DNA from: Doryteuthis pealeii
Taxonomy: Eukaryota; Mollusca; Cephalopoda; Myopsida; Loliginidae
DNA length: 64,000 nt
Assembly (NCBI GenBank): GCA_023376005.1
Contig: CM042152.1
Coordinates: 85,575,856 to 85,639,855, forward strand
Direction: 5' to 3'
The position numbers were made by a program, and so were the translations under genes. Below the pieces are notes generated by a model. The model worked only from the letters and a program-made list of their open reading frames with translations. It made no database searches and was not told the origin of the DNA. Positions within the stretch are counted from its first letter, which is position 1. Every line of letters begins with the position of its first letter. Positions 37,101 through 47,375 of this stretch are shown here, in pieces.

Positions 37101-40100
37101 TCAGTGTTCCGTATTTTATCTGTATGTAAAAACATAACATACATAAAATCACAATCTTTAATGGTTAAATGTAACCCTAATTCTTTTTTTTTATTTACAA
37201 TGTAACCATTTAAATCTAAAAACAGACAACAGGTGGATATCCAGGAGTCATGACTCATATGTGGCCCAACCCTCCTGAGAGTGTCAGGAGTTAAGGGTCG
37301 AAACACTTGCCTAAAGGGGATATCTTCCCTGGGGACCACCCGTTATTATGCTATCCCAGAGTTTCTTTCCACTTTCATTTCTTTCATACAGTCTTTTATT
37401 TCTTTTTACACTTGCTCTTTAATTTTTTGTGTTAGGTTCAGAATTAACAAACTCTAGAGTTACTCCCCTTGATCAGTAGGGGTTTGATAAGAAACCGAAA
37501 GTTGGGTTTCTGCCATGACACTTTTGGATTGGGGTTCGTGCTGACAGGAAGCGCGTACACACATTTGAGCTAATTAAGTCACTTTTAGGCTAGAAGCATT
37601 CTCTACCCTGTGTTAAATAAAACCTTGTTAATTTCCAACAACCTGGTCTTGCATTTTCATTCAGTGTTCCGTATTTTATTTGTATGTAAAAACATAAAGA
37701 ACTACTACCTGGAAGTGGGGTTTCCACCATGACACTTTTGGATTGGGGTTCGTGCTGGACAGACGTTGCACAACATGGTTAGTTAATTAAGTCACTTTTA
37801 GGGTAGAAGCATTCTCTACCCTGTGTTAAATAAAACTTATTAATTTCCAACAACCTTTTCTTGCATTTTCATTCAGTATTCCATTTTTCATTTGTATGTA
37901 AAAACATAACATACATAAAATTACAATCTTTAATGGTTAAATGTAACCCTAATCCTCTTTTTATTTACAATGTAACCATTTAAATCATAATTTTAGTTAG
38001 CTTATGCTATTTAATTAAATACCAAAATCTTACAGTTGGTTAATATTCTTCTCTGAGTTATGTTTAGCCTTGGTATGCAACAGGTCTAGGAGAAGAAACT
38101 CTGATTCACACCGATTGTACTCCACTTAAAAACTGAGCTTGTGTCACATCCTGCCCATTGGTGAAAGGGTTTAATACATAATTCTTTACACATACAGAAC
38201 ACTTTAATAAACTTGAATCTCTTAAACACTTACCCATTACATATGATTAGGGCATCAAATATATCAGAGATCACGTTGTCGTTATCATCATGGTTATTAG
38301 GGATTCCTCTTTGAATTCTTTACCATTTTTTGGTAGGTCACTTTCCATTTTACAGAATTCAGTGAACCATCGGAAGAATCAGGAACAGGTTCCACCAATT
38401 TAACTGTAGTCTGAAGCTATGGAAAAATAAAAATACACAAACAAATATGAACCTTTCATTAATTTGATGATTTGGGGTGCTTATTGGTTACTTGGTCCAA
38501 ATAAAAATACACAAACAAATGACATCACTGAAAATATACTGAAAACTAATTAAATGACTTTCTTATATTTACTCATTATGTTATCTTTGAAATCAAAGTT
38601 TTTAGTTGTGCTTGAATTGCAATGGCTGCCATTGTTGGGAAACACCAAACATTTTAGTTGTACTTTCCTTTGATTTTGCCTAATTATAAGTCACATGATG
38701 GACAAACATGTTTTTATTATTTCTGAACTGATTTCAGGCAATCCCTTTCCATTTTTTTACAGTCTACTGATGATAGACACAAACTATATTTGTAATTAAA
38801 AAAAAAAAAAATTAAAAAACAGGCTGTTTTCCAATTCTGATTTTAGATTTTCTTTTTAAATTATAAAACTAACCCCTAACAAACAACCGGATATTGACGG
38901 TGTAAATGAAAAACGTCCTTTCTTAATTGAGATTAAAAAGGGGTGCCTTAAGGTCATATGGTCCTTTTTTTTTTAAAGAAAAAACGACTAACATCCTATA
39001 TTGTAACATTCTGTATCCTGGAAGTGGAAAATTTTTTGTATTAACTCAAATGTACATTATTCATTTATTCTATGAATAGTTTATTCTTTTTAAGTTTTTG
39101 AGCTACACTGATTAGAATTAATATATTTTGTTCTAATGTTGCATAATATATGTGGTAGAATAGATTATTGACAAACACTGTAGAATAAGGGGTCATTGGC
39201 CTTCAAATCAGAACGTAGATGGGCAGGTTTCTGTGGAAAAATACAGACTGTTGGTAAAGGCGGGAATCACGCACGTCATGTGATTTGACTAGTTAGGTAA
39301 CCAGTTTCAGCCAAAATGCGACGCAGAGCAGACATGGGGTGAAAATGGAAAAAGCTTTGATCAAAGACAAACAGGTCTTGTTAGTTAATTATTCATGCCC
39401 TTAGTTAGAGAAAGATAAGAAGAATCTAGATGACAAGAACTAAGAAGATAGACAAAAGTAAAGGAAACAGCCCTAGACGATCACAGATGGCCGAAAGAAG
39501 AAGATAGAAAGTAACAAGCAAAATGCGATGCAGTGCAGACGTGTGACTGAGGGGTTGAACTCAGACTGCACAGTGAGTTAGAAAATGGACAATAAAGCTT
39601 TGATCAAAAATTAATTATTCATACCCTTAGTTAGACAAAGATAAGAAGAATCTAGATGACAAGAACTAAGAAGATAGAAAAAAGTAAAGGAAACAGCCCT
39701 AGACGATCACAGATGGCCGAAAGAAAGAAGATAGAAAGTAACAGACAAGTAAGTCACACAACTCTATCTGTCTATCTCTCTCTAATACTCTCTCGATGTA
39801 TATACCCAACGAGGGTATATAACACTAAAAAAGAAGAAAAAATTCAAATTCAGTTATTAATTGCTTATAAGTTTCTGGCCAAGATGAAGATTCTTTCATC
39901 CTTAGCCCATACATATGTGAGGGAGATAAAAATGATGAAGGCTCTTACTATAATGATTCAAATTATTGGATTCACTAGTATTCTGCCTTTATTTGGCTGA
40001 GAAGCATCGACAGGTAGTTTTAACCAGACAGAATATGAGATCAATAAACAAAACAGCAAAACAAGGACAACTGAAGACAATATTCAACAAAGTCATTGGC

Positions 40101-43100
40101 TTCTAAGACTCATAGGTCGAAACCTGCCTAGCAACAGATGGACAATCCTTAAAGCAAGACTTGTTTTTCTTTTAAGTATTTTATTTCAACAACTCCAGCT
40201 GTGGATTCAACCGCACGGTGGAGAAACGACATCTCGAGAGCTCTAACTAGAATCTGGTCGCATCTGAACTAAACTAAAATTAATTCTCATGCTCTAATGG
40301 CGTGTTTCCGGAAAGGTGAAGTCAGGGTCATTACCTACCAATAACCTGAAACCTTATTATTTTGAATCTAACTAACTCTGATTCTAACTACAGTATGTAC
40401 ATAATTCATAAGCTAACTATGAATTATGTAACACATGAATAAAGACCAACTTTTTATAGATTGAATCAAAGGTGAGATAAGTATCAAAAAGTGTTTACCT
40501 TGATATGTTTGAGCAAGTGAAAGTGCTGTGCATAGTCTTCAAGATAAGCACGGACGTCAGCATGGTGCAGAAATGAAGGAAGTGCTGGATGGTAAGGAAA
40601 ATCTGGGAAGCACATAACATCTTTGGGCAAATTGGTTCTGAAGAGAACAACAAAAAAAATTCAATAATAATAATAATAATAATGATAATAATAATACATA
40701 TATACATACATCAAGCGAAGGCAACAAAGCACCGGCACATCAACATCTGCAGGGTCAGCCTTTGCATGCAACATCTACGGCTGAGGTTGTTTTTCAAACA
40801 TTGGACTTCACAGTCACAGAAGGTGCTGTAACTTCAGGGGCACAAGGATTATATAATCTTCCGAGATTGCAATGCCAATACAGGTAAGGAAAATCTCGGA
40901 AGTACATAACATCTTTGTGCAAATTGGTTCTGAAAAGAACAACCAACAAAATCCAATAATAATAATAATAATAATAATAATGATGATGATGGCAGAAAAC
41001 TCGTGTTCAAGTATTGCCATTGCTTGATAAAAAAAAAAAAATTTTTAAAGTTCAAAAGTTCAAAGAGTACAACAGTGACCTTTTTAAAAAAGTTCAAAAA
41101 GTTCAACGGTGAGCTGCACGAATGTGGCTTTTTAGTCCAGCTAAAGTCTTGCACATCTTCCCACATTCACAAGTTATTCCGGGGAGCACAGGGTATTTTA
41201 TTGGTCCATTTTGCCGATGCACAATAATAATAATACATACATACATACATACAACTAAATGATATATGCACAAAACTTGGGTACTTCCAAGTAAGCTAAA
41301 TTTGCAGACAATTGATAGTGAGTTTGATTCTCGCTGGGTGCTCCATACTTCTGACCTTGTCCCACATCTAAGCTAAGCTTAGTAAATAACTAAATGCACA
41401 AACCTGAATCTGTCTGGAGCATAAGACACACAAAATTCTCTGGAACCAGACCTAGCGTTGATTAACAAGAAAAAGAAATTGTCATCTTGAGGATTTTGCC
41501 GTTCAGCCAATCACCAAGTGAAAGGGAAAGAAAAGCGGAATGATAGACAAATACTTGAACCTTGCCAGAGGACTAAGAAAACTGTGGAACATGAAGGTGA
41601 AGGTTATGCCAATTGTAATTGGTGGAATTGGTGGAACGGTCCACAAAGCTCTGCAAAAGAGTCTGGATGAACAGGAAATCAGAGGAAGAACCGAGACCAT
41701 CCAGACTACAGCATTGTTGAGATCGGCTAAAATACTCAGAAGAGTCATGGAGACCTGAGGAGACTTGCTGTCACTCAGCTTCCAGTGAACCACCAGCTAA
41801 GGCAGGTGTGAAAAACTGGAATGGAGTGAAATAATAATAATAATAATAAGCAACTGCAGCAAACTGGTACAGAAAGTAAACAAGACTAAATAGGAATGGG
41901 TAGGAAAGGGGATCCACTGGGAATTGAGCAAAAGATTAAAATTTGACCATGCCGATTAAAGGTATAAGCAAAATCCAGAATGTGTCCTAGAAAATGAGAC
42001 TGGCACTTTGAGATACAAATGGTCACCCAATCAAGTATTGAACAGGCTTATCAGTGCTTAACTTTGGTGATCTAGTGGGAACCAGTATTTTCAGCAGGAC
42101 TTTACCGCAATGGAAGAGTATGAACAGAGATGGAAATTGATATGGAAGAAAGGAAGAAAATATTAGTGAAGGTTTTACATTCTTTTTCCTGTCTGTGCCA
42201 TGATAGAATATAGACAGATTTGCTTTTTACGATTAAACATCAATCTTGTCAAAGGGAAGGAGGGTGGGGCAATTCAACTGGTCAATAAAAGGACTTTTTA
42301 CAATGGCTCAAATTACATTTGACCGTTCATCTTAGACTCGGAAGTTACCAACAAAACTGGTGACTCTGTTGTGACCAGACTGGTTCAGCTTGGAGAGGTT
42401 TTGACCAATTCGATCAGTATACAAAATACCCATCAAGAAAGAATAAAACAAAAATGTCTTTGGCATAAAAATTACCCAATGGGTTGACATGCCGTAAAAT
42501 TCCAATCAACCAAACATGTACTGTTCAAGGTCCAGCAGAATATGCTTTTTTAAAAGTTCAGTAGAGAAAGAAAGGGTAAGAAAGAGTATTGCATCTATAT
42601 CAGCGGTGGAATTTTAGAGAGGGTAAGATAAGTTTGTACCTTCAGCGGCAAAATAGTTTTCAATTCAGTGACGTGGATTCATCAAGCATGTGTCAGTTTC
42701 TGAACTTCTACTCGAAAAACCTTCCTTTTATATGTCCAAATATAGGCTCCAACTTCAGTCTTTTTGAAAACTTCTGTTTAGGCGCGAAGGCTTTTGATTG
42801 GTCCAAAATTATCATTTTCATTATTTCTATTTTTGCTTTATACCTGTGCTGATCCTATGTGCAGAATGCTTACTTTCATCATTTCTGCTTTCGAATGTGT
42901 TAACTTCCGGTTCGCTTATCATATTACTACAAGATAATTTCCTAGGGGAGAAAAACTATAGATGTGGTTCTTCTTTAATGGGCCCCTAATATATTTTAAA
43001 CAAAACCTTGAGACATAATGTGACTTGTTAGCCATCCTAAAAGCCAGTTGATTCTGTGATGAGAGTTTTAAAAAATCACTGTTCAAAATTCATTCTAAGA

Positions 43101-44187
43101 ATTAACAATAGAGCATTTTTTAAACATGTTCAGTAAATAACATCGGCTAAAACTTGCAAATAGGTCGGAAAATTAGGGTGACCCAGAAAAAACAGAACCC
43201 ACAAATTTTGTAATAAAACTGTTAATTTTAACTAGGGGGTTTAGGGTTAGGGTTGGGTTTAGGGTTATTTAATGGGAAAATGAATAAATAATTTTGGGTT
43301 CTAAATAAAATAAATAATTGGGTTGTTTTTTCTGGGTCACCCTGTAAAATGTTTTAATTTTCCGACTGATTTGCAAGTTTAGCCATAACATCCCCTTTTT
43401 TAATTATGTGCCTTGTCTTCTTTTAATCCTCCCATACATTGCTGAAACTAATCATAAAAGGAAAAATATCTCATCTAAGATATTCATGATTTTTGCAGAA
43501 ATTTCCCAGTTTTATTTTTCTGTAGTAAGCAAGACATGCTCCTGAACCACTTCCTTTAGTGCAATAGAGGGATGCTGCAAGAGATATGGGCTCTAGGAAC
43601 CAGGTTTCTATACTTAAAAGGCTGTGTTCAGTGTAATATTGTAGCATTATCTGGAACATAGCGAAAAAGGGAATTTAAAAACAAAAAAAAAAAACTCACC
43701 TCAAGTTTTTATATATACTTGTGTGCACAGGCAGGCCATAAGGGTCATACCCAGTGCTGGGAGAGTAGACCCAGGTACCACCAATTTGCGGTGCTTGTTC
43801 GAAACCTACAGCTTCAAAAATGACGGGATCTGACAAATCCTCTTTGGGGACCGTTAGATGTCTCAAAACACTCAGACCAGCAGCCCCGCAACCCACTACA
43901 GCCACTTTTTTTATCATTCTTTTTTCAGGCAAATTTGTTGTTGTCATCGTCCTGTTCAAGACTGGCGGGCATAATGTTTCTGTTTTGCTGTATGTTCGTG
44001 ATGAATTTGAATTTGAATGTAAATTTCTATGCCAAACAGAACTTTGATACGTTAAGTTCAGTAACATAGAATGTTTATCTTTGTTATTGTTATTGTTTGT
44101 CCATAAAAGCAGGTTAAGATTGCGTTGGTAAATACAGTGGGTAAGGTAAGGGGGATATTTGGACGCTTTCTGGAGCATAGATAACAT
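33553..44187 (-). CDS. Flavin-containing monooxygenase, senecionine N-oxygenase-like (five exons, whole locus)
   Basis: I assembled five exons from homology and splice signals: 43700-44187, 40499-40637, 38234-38410, 36267-36444 and 33553-34164. The predicted protein is about 530 residues. In order it shows an FAD GxGxxG motif (residues 99-104), a GGTW motif (136-139), the FMO signature FxGxxxHxxxY (about 285-295), an NADPH-type G-A-K-S-S-G motif (about 310) and a C-terminal CTGY in exon 5. Class B FMOs use FAD, NADPH and O2 to oxygenate nucleophilic N or S in small molecules; the true substrate is unknown. The C terminus lacks an obvious long membrane anchor, as in the shorter insect-type enzymes. 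All junctions keep phase except across exon 3, where the net length is off by one, so the gene is interrupted as assembled. Introns of 3.06, 2.09, 1.79 and 2.10 kb are full of repeats. Confidence 0.88.
34264..34930. mobile_element. Foldback element (family F) in FMO intron 4
   Basis: ATTGTTATCTGCACAACGTT, CCTTCTTCAGGTATTTCTTG on the left are mirrored by CAAGAAATACTTGAAG-like and AACGTTGTGCAGATAACAAT on the right. The interior holds two diverged copies (34440-34560, 34590-34715) of a tRNA-like unit, CTGCAGGTTCAATCCTGGTC with an AACACAGCTTAAC end. A compact copy is at 54501-54830. Confidence 0.65.
34980..35240. mobile_element. Family E left-half fragment in FMO intron 4
   Basis: GATCAATTTTAACGGCATGT, TTTATGCCTAGAGGTTAGGG and CAGAGTGGACCTGGGAGTAA match the 53430-53660 left half. 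Confidence 0.55.
35254..35557 (-). mobile_element. SINE family 1 copy inside a duplicated intron block (copy 1)
   Basis: The SINE itself occupies 35294-35513 (minus): GGCCAGCTTAGCTCAGTCGG head, GGTTCGATTCTGGCC B box and a TAGACCACCCCGACGACTC tail. Flanks on both sides (ATTCAGAGAAATAGTATCTTG and TAATACTTAATCCCAAAACA) are also shared with 35924-36262, so this is a segmental duplication of SINE plus intron. A tract covering the CAGACG block is missing relative to copy 2. Confidence 0.72.
35625..35700 (-). other. tRNA-Asp-like fragment (pseudo-tRNA or SINE head)
   Basis: The minus strand reads GCTAGTGTAATGGTTAGAAT then CCCCGACTGTCAGCC, closely matching the D arm and GUC anticodon arm of animal tRNA-Asp. 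The T arm is degenerate (no GGTTCGA), so it is not a functional tRNA. Confidence 0.4.
35784..35860 (-). pseudogene. Possible mariner transposase C-terminal scrap
   Basis: The minus strand reads KLPQHLQKCIDRNGGYVEK then TAG, which resembles the last residues of mariner transposases. It lies in FMO intron 4. No flanking transposase could be read, so this is a short, tentative call. Confidence 0.4.
35924..36262 (-). mobile_element. SINE family 1 copy inside a duplicated intron block (copy 2)
   Basis: SINE at 35964-36210 (minus) with complete head and body. The duplicated block ends within five bases of the FMO exon 4 donor (36266), so the donor-proximal intron sequence belongs to the repeat. 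Confidence 0.72.
36267..36444 (-). CDS. FMO exon 4: FMO signature and NADPH-binding motif
   Basis: 178 bp: one base completes a Gly codon, then 59 codons. It contains FQGVIIHSHDY, an exact fit to the FMO signature FxGxxxHxxx(Y/F), followed by VCLGAKSSGVDIG, the second nucleotide-binding motif. The acceptor is TTTTTAG. The donor reads AAG|GTTGGT, a weak match to consensus, but it gives the correct phase-0 join to exon 5 (...HAKK + VFLSHR). Confidence 0.88.
36871..37995. repeat. Three direct repeats of ~300 bp in FMO intron 3
   Basis: Copies start near 36871, 37432 and 37710. Each contains TTTTGGATTGGGGTTCGTGC, CATTCTCTACCCT-TGTTAAA and TTGCATTTTCATTCAGT. Copies 1 and 3 also end with CACAATCTTTAATGGTTAAA and TTACAATGTAACCATTTAAA. 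No ORF; probably a tandemly amplified transposon end. Confidence 0.72.
38080..38175 (+). mobile_element. SINE family 2, 3' fragment in FMO intron 3
   Basis: Contains GGTCTAGGAGAAG, the CCACTTAAAAACTGAGCTTG block and TGTGTCACATCCTGCCC, the distal part of SINE family 2, without a tRNA-like head. Confidence 0.5.
38234..38410 (-). pseudogene. FMO exon 3 with a reading-frame shift
   Basis: 177 bp between a CTTCAG acceptor and a GTAAGT donor. The first half reads in phase 0 from TTVKLVEPVP to KWKVTYQK. The second half, DNVISDIFDALIICNG, is in another frame and joins exon 4 correctly in phase 2. Between them the frame changes by +1 (equivalently two missing bases), around the A-run near 38315 and the CCCTAA near 38292. 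Without correction the frame ends at a TAA. Two 1-base losses or one 1-base gain would explain it equally well. It may be an assembly error or a real inactivating mutation. No GT-AG intron small enough could remove it. Confidence 0.78.
38815..38970. mobile_element. MITE family B, half copy in FMO intron 2
   Basis: Contains the right arm AACAACCGGATATTGACGGT, TGTAAATGAAAAACGTCCTT and GGTGCCTTAAGGTCATATGG. The left arm is largely eroded. Confidence 0.6.
39326..39830. mobile_element. LTR-like repeat (family G) copy with tandem duplication, FMO intron 2
   Basis: A ~200 bp block occurs twice (from ~39315 and ~39520): CTTTGATCAAA, TTAATTATTCAT-CCCTTAGTTAGA, CTAGATGACAAGAACTAAGA and ACAGCCCTAGACGATCACAG. 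The second copy continues into AAGTAAGTCAC, TCTCTCTAATACTCTCTC and the TATATACCC-AACGAG-GGGTATATAACAC end. A free copy of the 5' hairpin (CATAATTCATAAGC...GAATTATGTAACAC) is at 40400-40432. Confidence 0.45.
40499..40637 (-). CDS. FMO exon 2
   Basis: 139 bp. The acceptor CTTCAG is followed by one base completing an Arg codon, then 46 codons beginning TNLPKDVM and ending LLKHIK, then a GTAAAC donor. The TNLPK...FPDFPY segment is typical of FMOs after the FAD and GGTW region. It enters in the phase left by exon 1 and exits in phase 0. A truncated duplicate of its first 47 bp lies 292 bp upstream (40883-40929). Confidence 0.88.
40883..40985 (-). pseudogene. Duplicated fragment of FMO exon 2 with its splice acceptor
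   Basis: The first 47 bp of exon 2, its TTTTCAG acceptor and ~50 bp of intron, including the (AAT)n tract, are repeated 292 bp upstream in intron 1. The copy reads TNLHKDVMYFRDFPY and then loses homology. It differs from exon 2 at several bases and has no matching donor. It would be an out-of-place pseudo-exon if spliced. Confidence 0.75.
41103..41222 (-). pseudogene. Retroelement zinc-finger C-terminal fragment
   Basis: The minus strand reads a ~39-codon frame ending GITCECGKMCKTLAGLKSH followed by a His-containing end and TGA. This Cys/His-rich 'KTLAGLKSH' finger resembles the C-terminal knuckle of many LINE ORFs. It is flanked by (AAT)n. It is a short fragment and its family is uncertain. 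Confidence 0.45.
41540..41758 (+). pseudogene. LINE reverse-transcriptase C-terminal fragment in FMO intron 1
   Basis: The 72-residue frame contains KVKVMPIVIGG and EIRGRTETIQTTALLRSAKI, recalled as the characteristic C-terminal block of metazoan non-LTR retrotransposon polyproteins. It ends RRVMET-stop, then 60 bp of degenerate 3' UTR and an (AAT)n tail at 41829-41848, as expected for a 5'-truncated LINE. The insertion is on the plus strand, antisense to FMO. Confidence 0.72.
43147..43382. mobile_element. Palindromic MITE (family C) with TTAGGG-like core
   Basis: Nested inverted repeats: outer AAACTTGCAAAT-GTCGGAAA with its inverse, inner AGGGTGACCCAGAAAAAACA with TGTTTTTTCTGGGTCACCCT. The loop reads GTTTAGGGTTAGGGTTGGGT. 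A diverged copy spans about 21690-22445. Confidence 0.72.
43700..44187 (-). CDS. FMO exon 1: N-terminal extension and FAD-binding motif
   Basis: This exon runs from ATG to a GTGAGT donor at 43699-43694 and ends in phase 2. An in-frame TAA lies directly before the ATG, so Met1 is the first possible start. The Rossmann motif is at residues 99-104, so there are ~80 extra residues before Met81, which sits where most FMOs begin. The extension is Asn-, Ser- and Leu-rich with more Lys/Arg than acidic residues. It could be a mitochondrial presequence, or it could be 5' UTR if translation starts at Met81 or Met91. Confidence 0.87.
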
Positions 44188-45990
44188 TTATTTATAATTT
44201 TATTTTCTCACTGATAAAATCTATTTAAAAATACATGTTTTTTTTTGGGGGGGGGGGTTATGTAATGTCTCTCTATATTGTTTTAAACTTTTTTCTTTTT
44301 ACTGGTGACAGAAGAACAAAAAGGAATCAGGCCAACTTTAGCACAGGTATTTTGAAGAAGAGTAAAATTTCAAACAATTACTTGCGAGAGAGTTAGATGA
44401 ACTGAAAATTACCTCTCGCTAGTAAGTGCGCTTCAGAACAAATATTGAAGCGCGGTCAGAGGTGACCGCCAAAGCGTTAATAAATGTCCTCAAATACGTG
44501 ATTATTCAGACTTTTACGCATTAGTTTTTGTTTGCTTGTTTGTGTGTGTGTTTATGAATGAAAATTCAAATTGGAAATATTGCTATATTGAAAAAGTGGA
44601 TGTAATTTTCAAGAGTTATCTTTTTTGTTTTTCTTTCGTGTTTGTTGAATGACAATACATTCAATGAATGTACTTAATACATTGTATTATTATTTTTTTT
44701 TACGTAGTTTAAAAATTAAAGGCCAACAAAGTTCTCATTTTTCAACACACAATTATAATTATCAAATTTTAATTTTACTAATGTGAAAAATAATGCAACT
44801 ATTTACTTCCACGCCAGTAATTGTTTAACAAAATAAATAGTAGTCGTAGTTAAGAACTTTTATTTACGTAAAATGTGTTGGTCATTTATGACAGCCATAA
44901 CAACTTTTAATTATATAACTATACACAATTTATCTTTATCACATTATTTTAAAATTGTAATTAAATTAGAATAATATAACTTTTTATAGGCATTTTTTTC
45001 GGGTTCGGCTCTGTTTAGGAGCATAGTCCACAAAAAAACAACTACTACAAATAACCGCCAATCCTACGCACGAATAAAACACGGATATGGAGAAATCGAA
45101 GTTTTTATTGTTTTATGAAAGACAATAAGGTTATCTAAAGTATGTTATTGAAGTTATAATTCTGATTATTTTACATATGCATTGATTTAAACAGGAGTTC
45201 TAGTAACTAAAACTTTTAGCGAGAAAAAACTGGTGAATGTAAAACTTTTACTTGTACTTTAAAAGCTATAATTCAAAATTCAATTAGTTTTGATTTTTTT
45301 AAAATCTTAAGCTGTATATAATTTATTTGCCATTTTATTTTGTTTTGGGAGGTTTTGGTTGTTGTCTTTTAATAGTTTTTTCTTTTTTTCTTTTTTTTTT
45401 TAAACTTCCCTTTGTGTTCATTAACTTTTCAACTTTCTTCAGGATTGTTTACTGTTTTTCGGAATATTTTTCTTTTTTTTGTTTGTTAAAGATGAGTAAC
45501 CGACTTACAACATTTACTGAAGAATGGAATTCTTGTGTATTGGTCACTCCCTTCTTTTTCTTAAACGATTCCTAAGAGATAACAAGATAGATTTTTTAAA
45601 AGATATATATTCATTGACGTTCAATTCGTTCTATTGCAGACATTTTTGTTTATTTCGAACGTCACTATTATTTTCTACGGTGTTATCTGAAACATTGTCC
45701 CCTTTTGTAAAGTTGCACAGAATCGTGGGTGGAACATATATTTTCTTTAAAAAAAAAAAAAGATAAATAAAAAAAAACAACTTTTTACAATGTTACAAAA
45801 ATAAAATAGCATAAAAATATAAATTACTACTTTTTATGCTCCATTGACGTAGCCGATTAAATTCCATAATACTAAGGTTGATTTAAAAAAAAATTTTTTT
45901 AATTAATAGTTGAAACTTTTAATTTGTAAATGAAGCTTTAAATTTAAATTAACAAATTTATCAAAAAACTAACATATTCTACTTTAGTTT
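44188..45990. other. Region 5' of FMO exon 1, no gene seen
   Basis: AT-rich with T and G homopolymers. A short hairpin (GCGCTTCA / TGAAGCGC, 44428-44453) lies ~240 bp upstream of the FMO ATG and may be part of its 5' UTR or promoter. Confidence 0.4.
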
Positions 45991-46001
45991 ATTGAATGTT
46001 T

Positions 46002-46293
46002 GGTACTCTGAACATTAGCTACATAAATGAGAGTAACCTCCCCTTGTTTCTTTCACTTTGAGGAAGCCTTAATAACAATTAAGTTCATTTCAAATAATGC
46101 GCAAACACAATTAAGAACACATTTTATGATATTTTCGTGTTAAAACATGCAGTTGTATTGATTCGAACAAATTTGTATTTTCAGTGTAGATTTACAGTGA
46201 AATGAAAATGGCAAACCAAAACATAACGCTTCCTCAAAGTGAAAGAAACAAGGGGAGCTTACTCTCATTTATGTACCTAATGTTCAGATTACC
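46002..46293. mobile_element. Foldback MITE (family A), copy with a deleted arm
   Basis: Outer ends and the GAGAGTAACCTCCCCTTGTT block are inverted at both sides. The left arm loses its middle portion relative to the 61.6 kb copy, so the hairpin would have a large one-sided loop. No clear target duplication could be read. Confidence 0.72.
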
Positions 46294-46739
46294 AATTTTT
46301 TTTATGTTAAGTGTTTTCATTATTCAAACTATTGTCTTTTATTATGAATTTGTTTTGATTTTTTTTCCAATCAGTCAAACAAAGATAAAAAAAAAAAGGA
46401 CGATGTAAATGTTGGTTGGTTGTTGTTTTGTTTTACAGCATATCAACCCTTTCCTTGTCAATTAATGCTGAATCAAGTTTGATATTCGGTTTCTTTTCCC
46501 AATCCTTTTTCACCTCTGGTCTTTGAACAATAGAGACATTGTCTCTGACCCCTGTCAGGGAACAGTAAAGCCACATGGTTATATTATCTTCCCTTATCAA
46601 GTAAACCTTTTCTTATTTTGTAATCCTTCCACATACTGCTGGTTCAGGGAACAATATATGTATAGTTCAAACTGTTGGGACACATTTGTGTATCCTTTCT
46701 TACCATTGGTATGCATTGTAACATAATGGGGTGGGTGGG

Positions 46740-47320
46740 TGGGGGTGGAGCCATGAGTGTAACACTGACGTGCAGATTAACACAGTAAAGTTTTTAGCAA
46801 GAATTACGTGTTAGATGAGAATGGAAAAGTTTAAGGATGAATCACCATAATGCCACATAACATTGTTTCTATTGGACGAGCCGTGAAACATGGGGAAGTG
46901 GGAGAGAGGAGGAGTGAGAGGTGAGAATGTTGAGTGAGTTTGGAATTATGTGTCGAGAGTGAGACATGGGCTCTTGCTCTACGGCAGTTTTGGCTTGGGG
47001 AAAATAAAAATCTCATGAGAAAAAGAAGTGGCCTTGTGTTATTACTAAAAAACTCTAAATGACACGAGGCAAGATGTCCCCCAGCAGCCCGAGTTGGTTT
47101 CCAGACTCCAAACATCCCGGAATTGTCAGCCAACTTAGCATCAGCCCAGCAACCAAGATTCGAGCCTCTCCAATGTAGCACAGAAGAGTGATAAGTATTC
47201 AATTATTTCTACCATCAACACATTATCACTCCATTCAGAAATGAGAGCCATAACGTAACAAATGTTGACACGTCATCTCTCCATTCTGGAAATGAGAGCA
47301 TAATGTTACAGTATATTATG
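46740..47320. other. Unclassified repeat-like segment, possible LTR
   Basis: Less AT-rich than its neighbours, with TGTAACAC at 46758 and TGTTACA ending 47310. A direct repeat (CTCCATTC-GAAATGAGAGC) occurs at ~47229 and ~47278. Without a target duplication it cannot be confirmed as an LTR. Confidence 0.25.
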
Positions 47321-47375
47321 TATATAAAAGGTTAAATGTTCTTGTATATACAAATGTGTTTATTTTTTTTTTTAG

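Noticed and set aside
46831..47202. 123-codon minus-strand frame
   Set aside because: No recognisable domain; it lies over a repeat-like, GA-rich segment possibly belonging to an LTR.
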